From Rhodoblastus sp963727035 (GTDB lineage Bacteria > Pseudomonadota > Alphaproteobacteria > Rhizobiales > Beijerinckiaceae), in NCBI GenBank assembly GCA_963727035.1, contig CAVSEY010000009.1, positions 1 through 64,000 on the forward strand: a DNA stretch of 64,000 nucleotides, written 5' to 3'. Below the pieces are notes generated by a model. The model was not told where the DNA came from. It saw only the letters and a program-made list of their open reading frames with translations, and made no database searches. Shown in pieces: positions 45,824 to 52,517 of this stretch; position 1 is the stretch's first letter; each line of letters begins with the position of its first letter. The position numbers were made by a program, and so were the translations under genes.

Positions 45824-45838
45824 TTAACTTATGATTAA
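45824..45838. promoter_or_regulatory. CtrA-type box between the kinase and phasin genes
   Basis: TTAA-CTTATGA-TTAA, the third exact TTAA-N7-TTAA in 5.2 kb. It lies 142 bp upstream of the kinase start and 150 bp upstream of the phasin, so either could be the target. Control of the kinase gene by CtrA would close a feedback loop; that is inference. Confidence 0.55.
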
Positions 45839-45870
45839 TTTGGGTGGTGATCGGCGTTAAAAAGCGATGC

Positions 45871-45898
45871 TGCGGCGCACAATGAGTATTGCGGTGCA
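45871..45898. promoter_or_regulatory. Paired PhaR-type operators upstream of the phasin genes
   Basis: TGCGGCGCA (45871-45879) and TGCGGTGCA (45890-45898) both fit TGC-N3-GCA, the half-palindrome bound by the polyhydroxyalkanoate regulator PhaR. Start-to-start spacing is 19 bp, close to two helical turns, about 90 bp before the first phasin gene. The phaR gene itself is not in the window. Confidence 0.6.
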
Positions 45899-45988
45899 AC
45901 AAAATCCTCGGTATAACACAAGGCGTAATGCCGGATCACGAGCGGCAAGGGGATTGTTTAGGCCCGGCCGCCAAAGCGAGGACCAACC

Positions 45989-46360
45989 ATGAGCAATCTC
46001 AATCTCGAAATTCCTTCCGAAGTTCGTGAATTCGCGGAAAAGACGGTCGATCAGGCCCGCAAGGCGTTCGAGAGCTTCGTCGTCGCCGCGCAGAAGGCGA
46101 CTTCCCAGTCCGAGGCCGCCGCGGAATCGATGGCCGCCAGCGCCAAGGAAGTCAGCTCCAAGGCCATCGGCTTCGCCGAAGCCAATGTGAAAGCCGCCTT
46201 CGACCTTGCTGAAAAGATGGTTCACGCCAAGGATCCGAAGGAAATTCTCGCCATCCAGTCCGAATATCTGAAGAACCAGGTTTCGGCGGTGCAGGAGCAG
46301 GCCAAGGCCCTCGGCGAGGCCGTGAAAAAGGTCGTCACCCATACGACGGAAACGAAATAA
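45989..46360 (+). CDS. Phasin family protein
   Basis: 123 residues, almost entirely helical and Ala-rich, with the phasin pattern (IPSEVREFAEKTVDQARKAF, SKAIGFAEANVKAAFDLAEK, DPKEILAIQSEYLKNQVSAV). Phasins coat polyhydroxyalkanoate granules and limit coalescence. Start ATG 45989 with GAGGA upstream. The stop overlaps the next phasin-like gene by one base (TAATG), so they are translated together. PhaR-type operators lie upstream. Confidence 0.9.
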   Translation: MSNLNLEIPSEVREFAEKTVDQARKAFESFVVAAQKATSQSEAAAESMAASAKEVSSKAIGFAEANVKAAFDLAEKMVHAKDPKEILAIQSEYLKNQVSAVQEQAKALGEAVKKVVTHTTETK

Positions 46361-46953
46361 TGGCGAGCGGACCACGCAAGACCAAAGCGCCGGCGCTTGC
46401 CGGCGCGCCCGGCGCCAAATCTTTCGCCGCTCCTGCCGCGAAGGCGCCTGTGGCCGAGACCCCGGTCAAGCCGGCGGCTCCCGCCGCGGTTGAAGCCCCG
46501 GCCAAGCCGGCGGAGCCGGTCGCCGTCAAGCCGGCGGAGCCGGTCGCCGCCAAGCCGGCGGAGCCGGTCGCCGCCAAGCCGGCGGAGCCGGTCGCCGCCA
46601 AGCCGGCGCAGGCCGAGAAGCCCGCGCAGGCCGAGAAGCCGGCCGCGGCCCATGCGGCCGGCGCATTGGAAAGTCCCTTTTTCTCCGTCGCCAGCAAAAG
46701 CCTCCAGGCTTTTTCAAGCAAGGCGATGGAGTCCTATCAGGCCAACGCCGCCGCCTCGGCCGAATATGTCCAGGCATTGGCCAGCGTCCGCAGCGTCAGC
46801 GACGCCATCGCCCTGCAAAGCGAACATATGCGCAAGCAATATGAGACCTTGACGTCGCAGGCCAGGGAGCTTGCCGCGCTGGCCCAGCAGGTCGCCGCCG
46901 AAGCCGCGGCGCCGCTGATGGAGCAGATCGACAAGACCTTCAAGTCGCGTTGA
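46360..46953 (+). CDS. Second phasin with Pro/Ala/Lys-rich N-terminal repeats
   Basis: 197 residues. Residues ~1-100 are a Lys/Pro/Ala-rich extension resembling histone-H1-like tails, including four copies of an eight-residue unit KPAEPVAA encoded by a 24-bp tandem repeat (46504-46599). The C-terminal half is a phasin domain (ESYQANAAASAEYVQALASV, SVSDAIALQSEHMRKQYETL). The basic tail could bind DNA and tether granules to the nucleoid, as PhaM/PhaF-type phasins do; that comparison is inference. The repeat number probably varies between strains. Confidence 0.8.
   Translation: MASGPRKTKAPALAGAPGAKSFAAPAAKAPVAETPVKPAAPAAVEAPAKPAEPVAVKPAEPVAAKPAEPVAAKPAEPVAAKPAQAEKPAQAEKPAAAHAAGALESPFFSVASKSLQAFSSKAMESYQANAAASAEYVQALASVRSVSDAIALQSEHMRKQYETLTSQARELAALAQQVAAEAAAPLMEQIDKTFKSR
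46504..46599 (+). repeat. 24-bp tandem repeat inside the second phasin gene
   Basis: Four units beginning AAGCCGGCGGAGCCGGTCGC, differing at one or two bases, encode KPAEPVAA/KPAEPVAV. Being a multiple of three, expansion or contraction keeps the frame. Confidence 0.85.
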
Positions 46954-46961
46954 ACGGATAA

Positions 46962-46982
46962 GGCGAGGCCTCCGGCCTCGCC
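46962..46982 (+). terminator. Hairpin after the phasin operon
   Basis: 9-bp perfect stem GGCGAGGCC/GGCCTCGCC with loop TCC, nine bases after the phasin stop. No T-run follows, so it may be a transcript-stabilising hairpin or an inefficient terminator. Confidence 0.5.
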
Positions 46983-47079
46983 GCTTCGCTTCCCCGGATG
47001 GAGAGCGAGGGGGCGTAAATTTTGAGCGCGCCGCTCTTGCGTTCGCGCGAGCGCCGCTATAGGTTCCGCCGAAATTTCA

Positions 47080-47156
47080 GCCGCCATAGCTCAGTTGGTT
47101 AGAGCGCTAGATTGTGGATCTAGAGGTCCCCCGTTCGAGCCGGGGTGGCGGTACCA
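47080..47156 (+). tRNA. tRNA-His (GTG), alphaproteobacterial type
   Basis: Cloverleaf with acceptor GCCGCCA/TGGCGGT, D-arm AGCTCAGTTGGTTAGAGC, anticodon stem CTAGA/TCTAG around TTGTGGA (anticodon GTG), T-arm GTTCGAG, discriminator A, and encoded CCA at 47154-47156. Unlike most bacterial tRNA-His there is no base able to act as G-1 opposite C73: position 73 is A and G1 pairs with U72. This form is known from alphaproteobacteria whose HisRS has changed its recognition accordingly. Confidence 0.94.
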
Positions 47157-47401
47157 TTGAAATCAAAGGCTTACGGCAAATCCCGCACCGCGCGCAAAGG
47201 CTCGGCTCAAGGCAAGGGTATGCGTTGAGGTCTGCGGTTGCGCAAATCGCGCGCGCAATCGCCCATCGGTGAGCGCCTTTTCACGCTTCGCCCATCCCGG
47301 CTTGAACGGGACAATGTAAGGCGGCTCGCTCATGAACGCTGAGCGTCGATCGCGTAGTCCGCCCATCGTGCGTAAATGTCGGACGGCAATTCGCGTCGCC
47401 G

Positions 47402-47887
47402 GCCTCTCCCGGAAATGCTGGACCAGCCGAGCCGTACATCAACTATCTTCTTGAGGTCGCCCATCTCGTCGCGGAGGCGACGGACGGCAAAGACCCCGAT
47501 CTGGTCGTGGCGGCCCTCCTGCACGACGCCGTTGAGGATTGTGAAGCGCCATTGGAAATGATCGAAAGACGATTTGGAAAGGACGTGGCGCTGATCGTCG
47601 CCGAAGTGACCGACGACAAGCAATTGGACAAGGCCGAACGGAAACGTCTTCAGATTAAGAACGCCTCGCGCAAGAGCGCCCGCACAAAAATTCTGAAGCT
47701 GGCCGACAAATCCAGCAACCTCAGGGCGCTGGCCACCAGCCCGGCGGCGGACTGGTCGATCAAGCGCAGGGTCGAATACCTGAAGTGGGCTGGTGATGTC
47801 GTCGAGGGATTACGCGGCGCGAACAAGTGGCTTGAGGAAAAGTTCGACGAAGCCGCCGAAGAAGCCGAGCGCTCGATTGGATTTTGA
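47402..47887 (+). pseudogene. HD-domain (RelA/SpoT hydrolase-like) protein, 5' end damaged
   Basis: The clean frame from about 47429 gives AEPYINYLLEVAHLVAEATD, then KDPDLVVAALLHDAVEDCE with the HD metal motif, IERRFGKDVALIVAEVTDDK, KILKLADKSSNLRALA and a C-terminal helix ending SIGF at 47887. This is the small-HD family related to the ppGpp hydrolase domain of SpoT. The expected first ~25 residues, with a start codon and an HxGQ-type motif, are not in frame: only fragments such as GNAGPAEPY are found, and the first candidate start in frame is GTG 47507, inside the domain. The gene is therefore either N-terminally broken by indels before 47430 or miscalled. Confidence 0.6.
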
Positions 47888-47930
47888 ACCGGCGTCGCCG
47901 GGCGATTGATGGCGGCGCTCACCGCAGAAA

Positions 47931-48599
47931 TCACAAAGTGCTGATGGTATGAATCGGCTTAGCCTGTTGATTGTCGAATATCGCCGCCGACAAAGCCTGC
48001 CCCCAACCGGCTCCAGTATCTACATTGCACCTATTGTCCCGTACTTCGGGCGTGATCTGAGCGGGATTGATCATTATCGTCGGTGAATGACCATGGACGA
48101 CGTATTTTGGGAACGGCCTTGGGTATCGAAGAAACTCATCCCTGATCCATAGGTGCGTATAGTCGTCTTGCTGGTCTAACGGAATTCGTGGCCTGATCCC
48201 GGCGTGGACATAGTAGCGTAACTCATCCTCATGGAAAGTCGGCAACGTTTTCATCCAGTCTTGCGCTTCCTCGAACGACTCAGCAGACGCGAAAGATTTC
48301 TGCGTGCTGCCGCCGCCATTGAGCAGAAAATTTTGCTCTCCGATTGGAGATTCAGTGGAATCAATCATCAGTTGTTCGTGGTTGCCTCGCAGGCAAATTG
48401 CGCCAGCCTTCTGCATTGCGCGGACCTTGTCTATGACCCATTTCGAGTCCGGTCCCCGATCAACATAATCGCCCAGGAAAATGAATTGGACGGGCTCTCT
48501 GCAATTCACGGAAGATAGCCAGTCGTCAATCTTGGACAGCAATCGCCGCAGCTTATCCGCCATACCGTGGATGTCGCCGACAACGACGGTAAGACCCAT
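47931..48599 (-). CDS. PPP-type serine/threonine phosphatase / metallophosphoesterase
   Basis: 222 residues from ATG 48599 (a longer open frame upstream is rich in Arg and not conserved-looking). All PPP metal motifs are present in order: VVGDIHGMADKL (GDxHG), IFLGDYVDRGPDS (GDxVDRG), CLRGNHEQLMID (GNHE), YYVHAGIRP and VVHGHSPTI. Size and motifs match bacterial PrpA/ApaH-like protein phosphatases with two Mn/Fe ions. The substrate is unknown. GC is somewhat below the core genes. Confidence 0.85.
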   Translation of the reverse strand: MGLTVVVGDIHGMADKLRRLLSKIDDWLSSVNCREPVQFIFLGDYVDRGPDSKWVIDKVRAMQKAGAICLRGNHEQLMIDSTESPIGEQNFLLNGGGSTQKSFASAESFEEAQDWMKTLPTFHEDELRYYVHAGIRPRIPLDQQDDYTHLWIRDEFLRYPRPFPKYVVHGHSPTIMINPAQITPEVRDNRCNVDTGAGWGQALSAAIFDNQQAKPIHTISTL

Positions 48600-48859
48600 C
48601 TCAATCACCGATCCTTGAACCGCCCGCATTCGAGCCTTGACGGCCGTACGCCTGATGAAGCTGATTTCAACTGGCAAACGCTGGCGGCGGTCGCATGATC
48701 GTCGCCAGCGATTTTGCCGCAGCTCTGTTCGGGCTACGCCCTCCCGACGTCGCGGCAAAATCTCACAGCCCCGCGTTCAGCATAACCCGGCAGGAATCCA
48801 CTTAATTTCCGCGGGGCGCTGTCCAAACAAGCGGCGCCAGCTCTGCGCTCGCTCATGCC

Positions 48860-50059
48860 TCACTCGTTTGTGGGCTGGACGCCGCCATGGTTTCGCGCCC
48901 CTCCCCCCTCGCGGGCGAGATGGCCGGCGACGAATTCATTCGTGTTGAGGCGCATCGGCCGCGTCCGGCCGTCACGATAATGGCGTTTGAAGTACAGGGT
49001 GCGCGTCTTCGCGAAGAGTTTGCGCATTGTGTTGACGATGAAGCGATTGGCGGCGCCCGTTTCAGCCGCGAAGGCGTTGACGATGACGCAGTCACCCTCA
49101 CGGCATTCGTCATCGCGCAGCCCGGCGTGGCCTTCGACCCACTGCTCCGCCAAGGCCCGCGTCGTCAGCGCCCAACCGAGGAACCCCCGGACTCTCCGAT
49201 CTTGATCGACGACGAAGAAAAAGTGCCCGCGGGCGACCTGATAGTAGAGGACTAGCGACCATTCGCCGAATTGAAGCCTGGCGAAGGCCGGCTTCTTACT
49301 GAGATATTCGACCGCCAGACCCAGGGCGGCCGCCGGGTCTTTCGGCCTCCATGCGCTGAGGACGACATTGTGTTCCATCCCCTTTCTGTCGTTGGCGGCA
49401 AGGGCTCGAGCGTCCGTCGCCGCCGAAGCGGCGGCAAATTCGCCGCCGCTCATCTGCTCCAGAGCGGCGAGATTGTCTTTCGCGACGGCGTGGTCGGGGG
49501 CGTAGCGAAGCGCCTCACGCATGGCCGCCTTGGCGCCCTCGATCGCTCCTTGGCGCCGCCGCGCGGCGCCGCACAAGACCCAAACGTCCGACCACTGGGG
49601 ATGAAGCCGAAGCGCAGCCGCGAAGGCTCCTTCGGCGCGCGCTGGCTCGTTGAGGGCCATCAACGCCTGGCCGCGCGCCGAGTGGGCTTGCGCGAGCTGC
49701 GGCGCGAGCGCGCAAGCCTCGCCTGCGGCTCGAAGCGCGTCCTCGGCCTTGCCGAGCGCCAACAACGAGAGCGATGCGTGCAGGAACGGCAATGGATTTT
49801 TCGGCAGGGATTTCTGCGCCCATTCGAGAGGCGCCAACGCCTCGGCATGGCGCCGCGCCGCTTGCAGCGCGATTCCAAGATCGAGCTGCGTCCGGGGATC
49901 GTCGGGACCGCACGCTCTGGCGCGGCTGAGAAGGTCGATCGCTTCCGCCAATTTGCCTGCGCGCAGACTTTGCAACGCCCGCTCGCGCAGCGCCGCCGGC
50001 TCTCCGCCGTCTTCCGAGAGGGCCGGCCCTGTCGAAGGATTAGCTGCGTCGACGGTCAT
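48860..50059 (-). CDS. TPR protein fused to an HlyC-like lysine acyltransferase domain
   Basis: 399 residues. Residues ~20-205 are about five TPR units (ERALQSLRAGKLAEAIDLLS, LDLGIALQAARRHAEALAPL, SLSLLALGKAEDALRAAGEA). After a short linker, residues ~235-390 match the RTX toxin-activating acyltransferase fold: LQFGEWSLVLYYQVARGHFF, RVRGFLGWALTTRALAEQWV, LRDDECREGDCVIVNAFAAE, MRKLFAKTRTLYFKRHYRDG. In HlyC the core GD-x4-ID-x2-APFG carries the catalytic Asp; aligned here it is GDCVIVNAF, so the Asp is Asn. I have seen the same Asn variant with TYFKRHYKDGRTRPV-like endings in other Rhizobiales, so it is probably a subfamily trait. Inferred role: acyl-ACP-dependent modification of a secreted protein. 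The giant protein at 52518 is the obvious candidate partner, divergent from it. Confidence 0.7.
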   Translation of the reverse strand: MTVDAANPSTGPALSEDGGEPAALRERALQSLRAGKLAEAIDLLSRARACGPDDPRTQLDLGIALQAARRHAEALAPLEWAQKSLPKNPLPFLHASLSLLALGKAEDALRAAGEACALAPQLAQAHSARGQALMALNEPARAEGAFAAALRLHPQWSDVWVLCGAARRRQGAIEGAKAAMREALRYAPDHAVAKDNLAALEQMSGGEFAAASAATDARALAANDRKGMEHNVVLSAWRPKDPAAALGLAVEYLSKKPAFARLQFGEWSLVLYYQVARGHFFFVVDQDRRVRGFLGWALTTRALAEQWVEGHAGLRDDECREGDCVIVNAFAAETGAANRFIVNTMRKLFAKTRTLYFKRHYRDGRTRPMRLNTNEFVAGHLAREGGGARNHGGVQPTNE

Positions 50060-50217
50060 GTGTTTCCCGCCCGCCCAACCGGCGACGCCTCTCCTTCATT
50101 GGATTGCGTCGCAGAGTGGCCTGTCGATCGATAACAATCGCCAGCATTTGAAAGCAGTCGCGAACAGTCGTCAAGGCCGGTAGCGTCCACAGACGTGGTG
50201 GAGATTTTCTGATTGAA

Positions 50218-50255
50218 GCCGGCGGGCGGAGCTCCGCTTAGCGGAGCCCGCCGGC
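50218..50255. repeat. Strong hairpin near the left end of the IS256 element
   Basis: Perfect 10-bp arms GCCGGCGGGC (50218-50227) and GCCCGCCGGC (50246-50255) around an 18-nt loop that itself contains GGAGCTCC. It lies between the left terminal repeat and the transposase start and probably blocks transcription or translation entering from outside, as in other IS elements. Confidence 0.7.
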
Positions 50256-50332
50256 GGGCCGGGGGCGGTCACCGCGTCCTCTTCGGTTATAGTCGAGTTG
50301 CTAAAGCTTGACCCAACCGAAACGAGGAAACG

Positions 50333-51526
50333 ATGACCGACGACACAATGGCATTTCTTCATCAAATTCGCGAGCGCGGCGGGGAGGACCTGCTGAAGGA
50401 TCTTGCCGAAGCGGTGTTGCAGAAGCTGATGGAATTCGACATCGAAAATCGGGTCGGCGCCGGGCGCTACGAGCGCTCGGACGCCCGCACGACCCAACGC
50501 AATGGCTATCGCGAGCGCGATCTGGAGACGCGGCTCGGCACGCTGGAGCTGAAAATCCCGAAGCTGCGCAAAGGCAGCTATTTCCCCGCCTTCCTGGAGC
50601 CGCGCAAGACCGCCGAGCGCGCGCTTGTCGCCGTCATACAGGAAGCGTGGATTTAGGGCGTCTCGACGCGCAAGGTCGACGATCTCGTGCAGGCGATGGG
50701 CATGTCCGGCATTTCGAAAAGCCAAGTTTCGAAACTTTGCGAGGACATCGACGAGCGGGTGAACTCGTTCCTCGACCGCAAGCTCGAAGGCGACTGGCCC
50801 TATCTTTGGCTCGACGCCACTTATCTCAAGGTGCGCGAAAACGGTAGGATCGTCTCAGTCGCCGCAATAATCGCCTCGGCGGTCAACGCCGAAGGGCGGC
50901 GCGAAATCATCGGGCTCGGGCTGGGGCCATCCGAGGCGGCGGTGTTTTGGCTCGGCTTCCTGCGCTCGCTGGAAAGCCGTGGACTGAAGGGCGTCAAGCT
51001 CGTCATCTCCGACGCGCATGAAGGCCTCAAGGCGGCGATCTCGCAGGTCTTCAAGGCGAGTTGGCAGCGCTGCCGCGTCCACTTCATGCGCAACGCGCTC
51101 GCCCATGTTTCCAAAGCGCATCATGGGATGGTGTCGGCGGCGATCCGCTCGGTCTTCAGCCAGGAGGATCAGGCCGCCGCGTCACGGACCTGGCGGCACG
51201 TCGCCGATCAGTTGCGGGCGCGCTTTCCCAGACTGGCTGGCCTGCTGGACAACGCCGAGGCAGACGTCCTCGCCTTCATGGCGTTCCCGCGCGCGCATTG
51301 GCCGAAGTTGCACTCCACCAACCCAATCGAACGTCTCAATAAGGAGGTCAAACGCCGCGCCGACGTCGTCGGCATATTCCCCAACGAAGCTTCGATCAGG
51401 CGGCTCGTCGGCGCCATCCTGCTCGAACAGAATGACGAGTGGCAATTACAACATCGCTACATGAGCCTGGAGACGATGGCCGGCCTCGCCGACGAAGCCG
51501 CCCCGCCGCCAAAAATCGCAGCCTGA
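50333..51526 (+). pseudogene. IS256-family (mutator) transposase with amber codon
   Basis: 397 codons in one frame, ATG 50333 to 51526. DDE transposase with MTDDTMAFLHQIRERGGEDL at the start, RNGYRERDLETRLGTLELKI (N-terminal domain), PYLWLDATYLKVRENGR (first Asp), VKLVISDAHEGLKAAI (second Asp) and LHSTNPIERLNKEVKRR (Glu). At 50654-50656 the codon is TAG between QEAWI and GVSTRKVDDL; relatives have Gln (CAG) here, so a single C-to-T change stops translation after 107 residues. The rest is intact, which implies a recent lesion. A GTG/ATG restart downstream (e.g. ATG 50696) would lack the N-terminal domain. Confidence 0.85.
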
Positions 51527-51572
51527 AGAGGCGCCAGTGACCGCCCCTGAATTTCCACCACCTTGACGGACG

Positions 51573-51954
51573 TGATCTCAAGGCCGGGCTCCATGGCCGG
51601 CAAGGGATACAAAACTTCCGCCCGCGCCGGCGCGGTCCGACAAAGCGAAAAATGGTCGAGCACGGACGCGGATCGCAGCGAAATCGGCGTGGAAGACTCC
51701 GAATAATCGAAACTCAATGGTCATATTTCGCCAGCCGCCGCCCCTGCCGTTGACCTGGTGTGATTGCCCTGCACGAAGCAGCTTCATTTACAAACGAGAG
51801 AAAATGTGCGACCATAAACAGTAGAAATTGTATAATTGTATCGATAATTTTGGGGTTTATCAGGGATTTGTAGGGTGGTGACAGGGGGTTGACGTCTGCG
51901 GAAGCCGATCGCGATTTTGCTTCTGTGGGCCGCGAAGCAAAGACAAAGATGACG
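51573..51954. other. Gap between the IS256 and IS200-like elements
   Basis: No complete gene. A minus-strand frame from TTG 51717 towards the IS (LDHFSLCRTAPARAEVLYPL) has moderately coding-like third positions and may be the 5' part of a small gene interrupted by the IS; see the findings. From ~51790 the DNA becomes AT-rich (TTGTATAATTGTATCGATAA), as expected for the non-coding left end of an IS200-type element. Confidence 0.35.
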
Positions 51955-52332
51955 ATGAGCAAGTTTGAGAGCTTAAGTCAATCGAAATGGGAGCGCAAAT
52001 AGTACGCGTTTTTTTCCGCGAGTTACGGAAGCATATCGGAAAAATTCGGCGAAAATTGGCGAAGCAGGATGAGAGCAAGGTGGAGGAGGGCGATTTGATG
52101 CCCGATCATGTTCCCATGATCTTGTCGATCACGCCAAAATATGCGGTGGGCCAAGGCATCGGATATATCAAGGGCAAGAGCGCGGTCCATTTGGTGTGTA
52201 TGTAAAAGGCGAGCGTTTTTGCGCGCGCGGATTGTGTCGGCGGTCGGTCGCGACGAGAGGGTCGTTCCGGAATACATCAGGAATCAGGAACAAGAGAACC
52301 AGCGTCTCGATCAACTGATCGTCTGGCGCTGA
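51955..52332 (+). pseudogene. IS200/IS605-type TnpA remnant (Y1 transposase)
   Basis: Begins MSKFESLSQSKWERK, as the IS200 TnpA N-terminus (where KY-HVVF normally follows), then stops. Frames resume with HIGKIRRKLAKQDESKVEEG, DLMPDHVPMILSITPKYAVG, IGYIKGKSAVHL, and finally AVGRDERVVPEYIRNQEQEN with RLDQLIVWR at the stop 52332. Segments between them (the KYRRKTLYG region and the stretch with the catalytic Tyr neighbourhood) are missing or out of frame, and the HUH-like HVH is HVP. The element is dead. Confidence 0.75.
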
Positions 52333-52333
52333 G

Positions 52334-52432
52334 GGCCACCTTCAGGTGGCCAGTTAACCGGGGACGCGTCAGCGTCCTCCTCCTGCCGCTTTGGGCGGCT
52401 CACATTTCAAAGCCCCCGGCTATACCGGGGGC
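52334..52432. repeat. Two subterminal hairpins of the IS200-like remnant
   Basis: GGCCACC-TTCA-GGTGGCC (52334-52351) directly after the transposase stop, and GCCCCCGG-CTATA-CCGGGGGC (52412-52432). IS200/IS605 elements carry such hairpins at their ends for recognition of single-stranded DNA. They mark the right end of the remnant at about 52435, 85 bp before the giant gene. Confidence 0.65.
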
Positions 52433-52517
52433 GAGTTGGCATTGTCTATGGCCCGGAACGCGGTCGGGAAACGCAGGAAATGTCAGCATAAATTAGCGTC
52501 AAAGGGGAGGGTGTCAG

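Larger units (their letters stand above)
50184..51572 (+). mobile_element. IS256-family insertion sequence
   Basis: 1.39-kb element. Imperfect terminal inverted repeats: CGTCCACAGACGTGGTGGAG at the left (from 50184) and, on the opposite strand, CGTCCGTCAAGGTGGTGGAA at the right (from 51572). A 10-bp direct repeat TCAAGGCCGG is found at 50171-50180 and 51578-51587, just outside both ends, and is a candidate target duplication (IS256 elements make 8-9 bp). The single internal gene encodes a mutator-type transposase broken by an amber codon. Confidence 0.8.

Noticed and set aside
47163..47366. 67-codon minus-strand frame with PYIVPFKPGWAKREKALTDG
   Set aside because: The segment looks like a piece of a real protein start, but the rest has no match and it overlaps the damaged HD gene; too weak to annotate.
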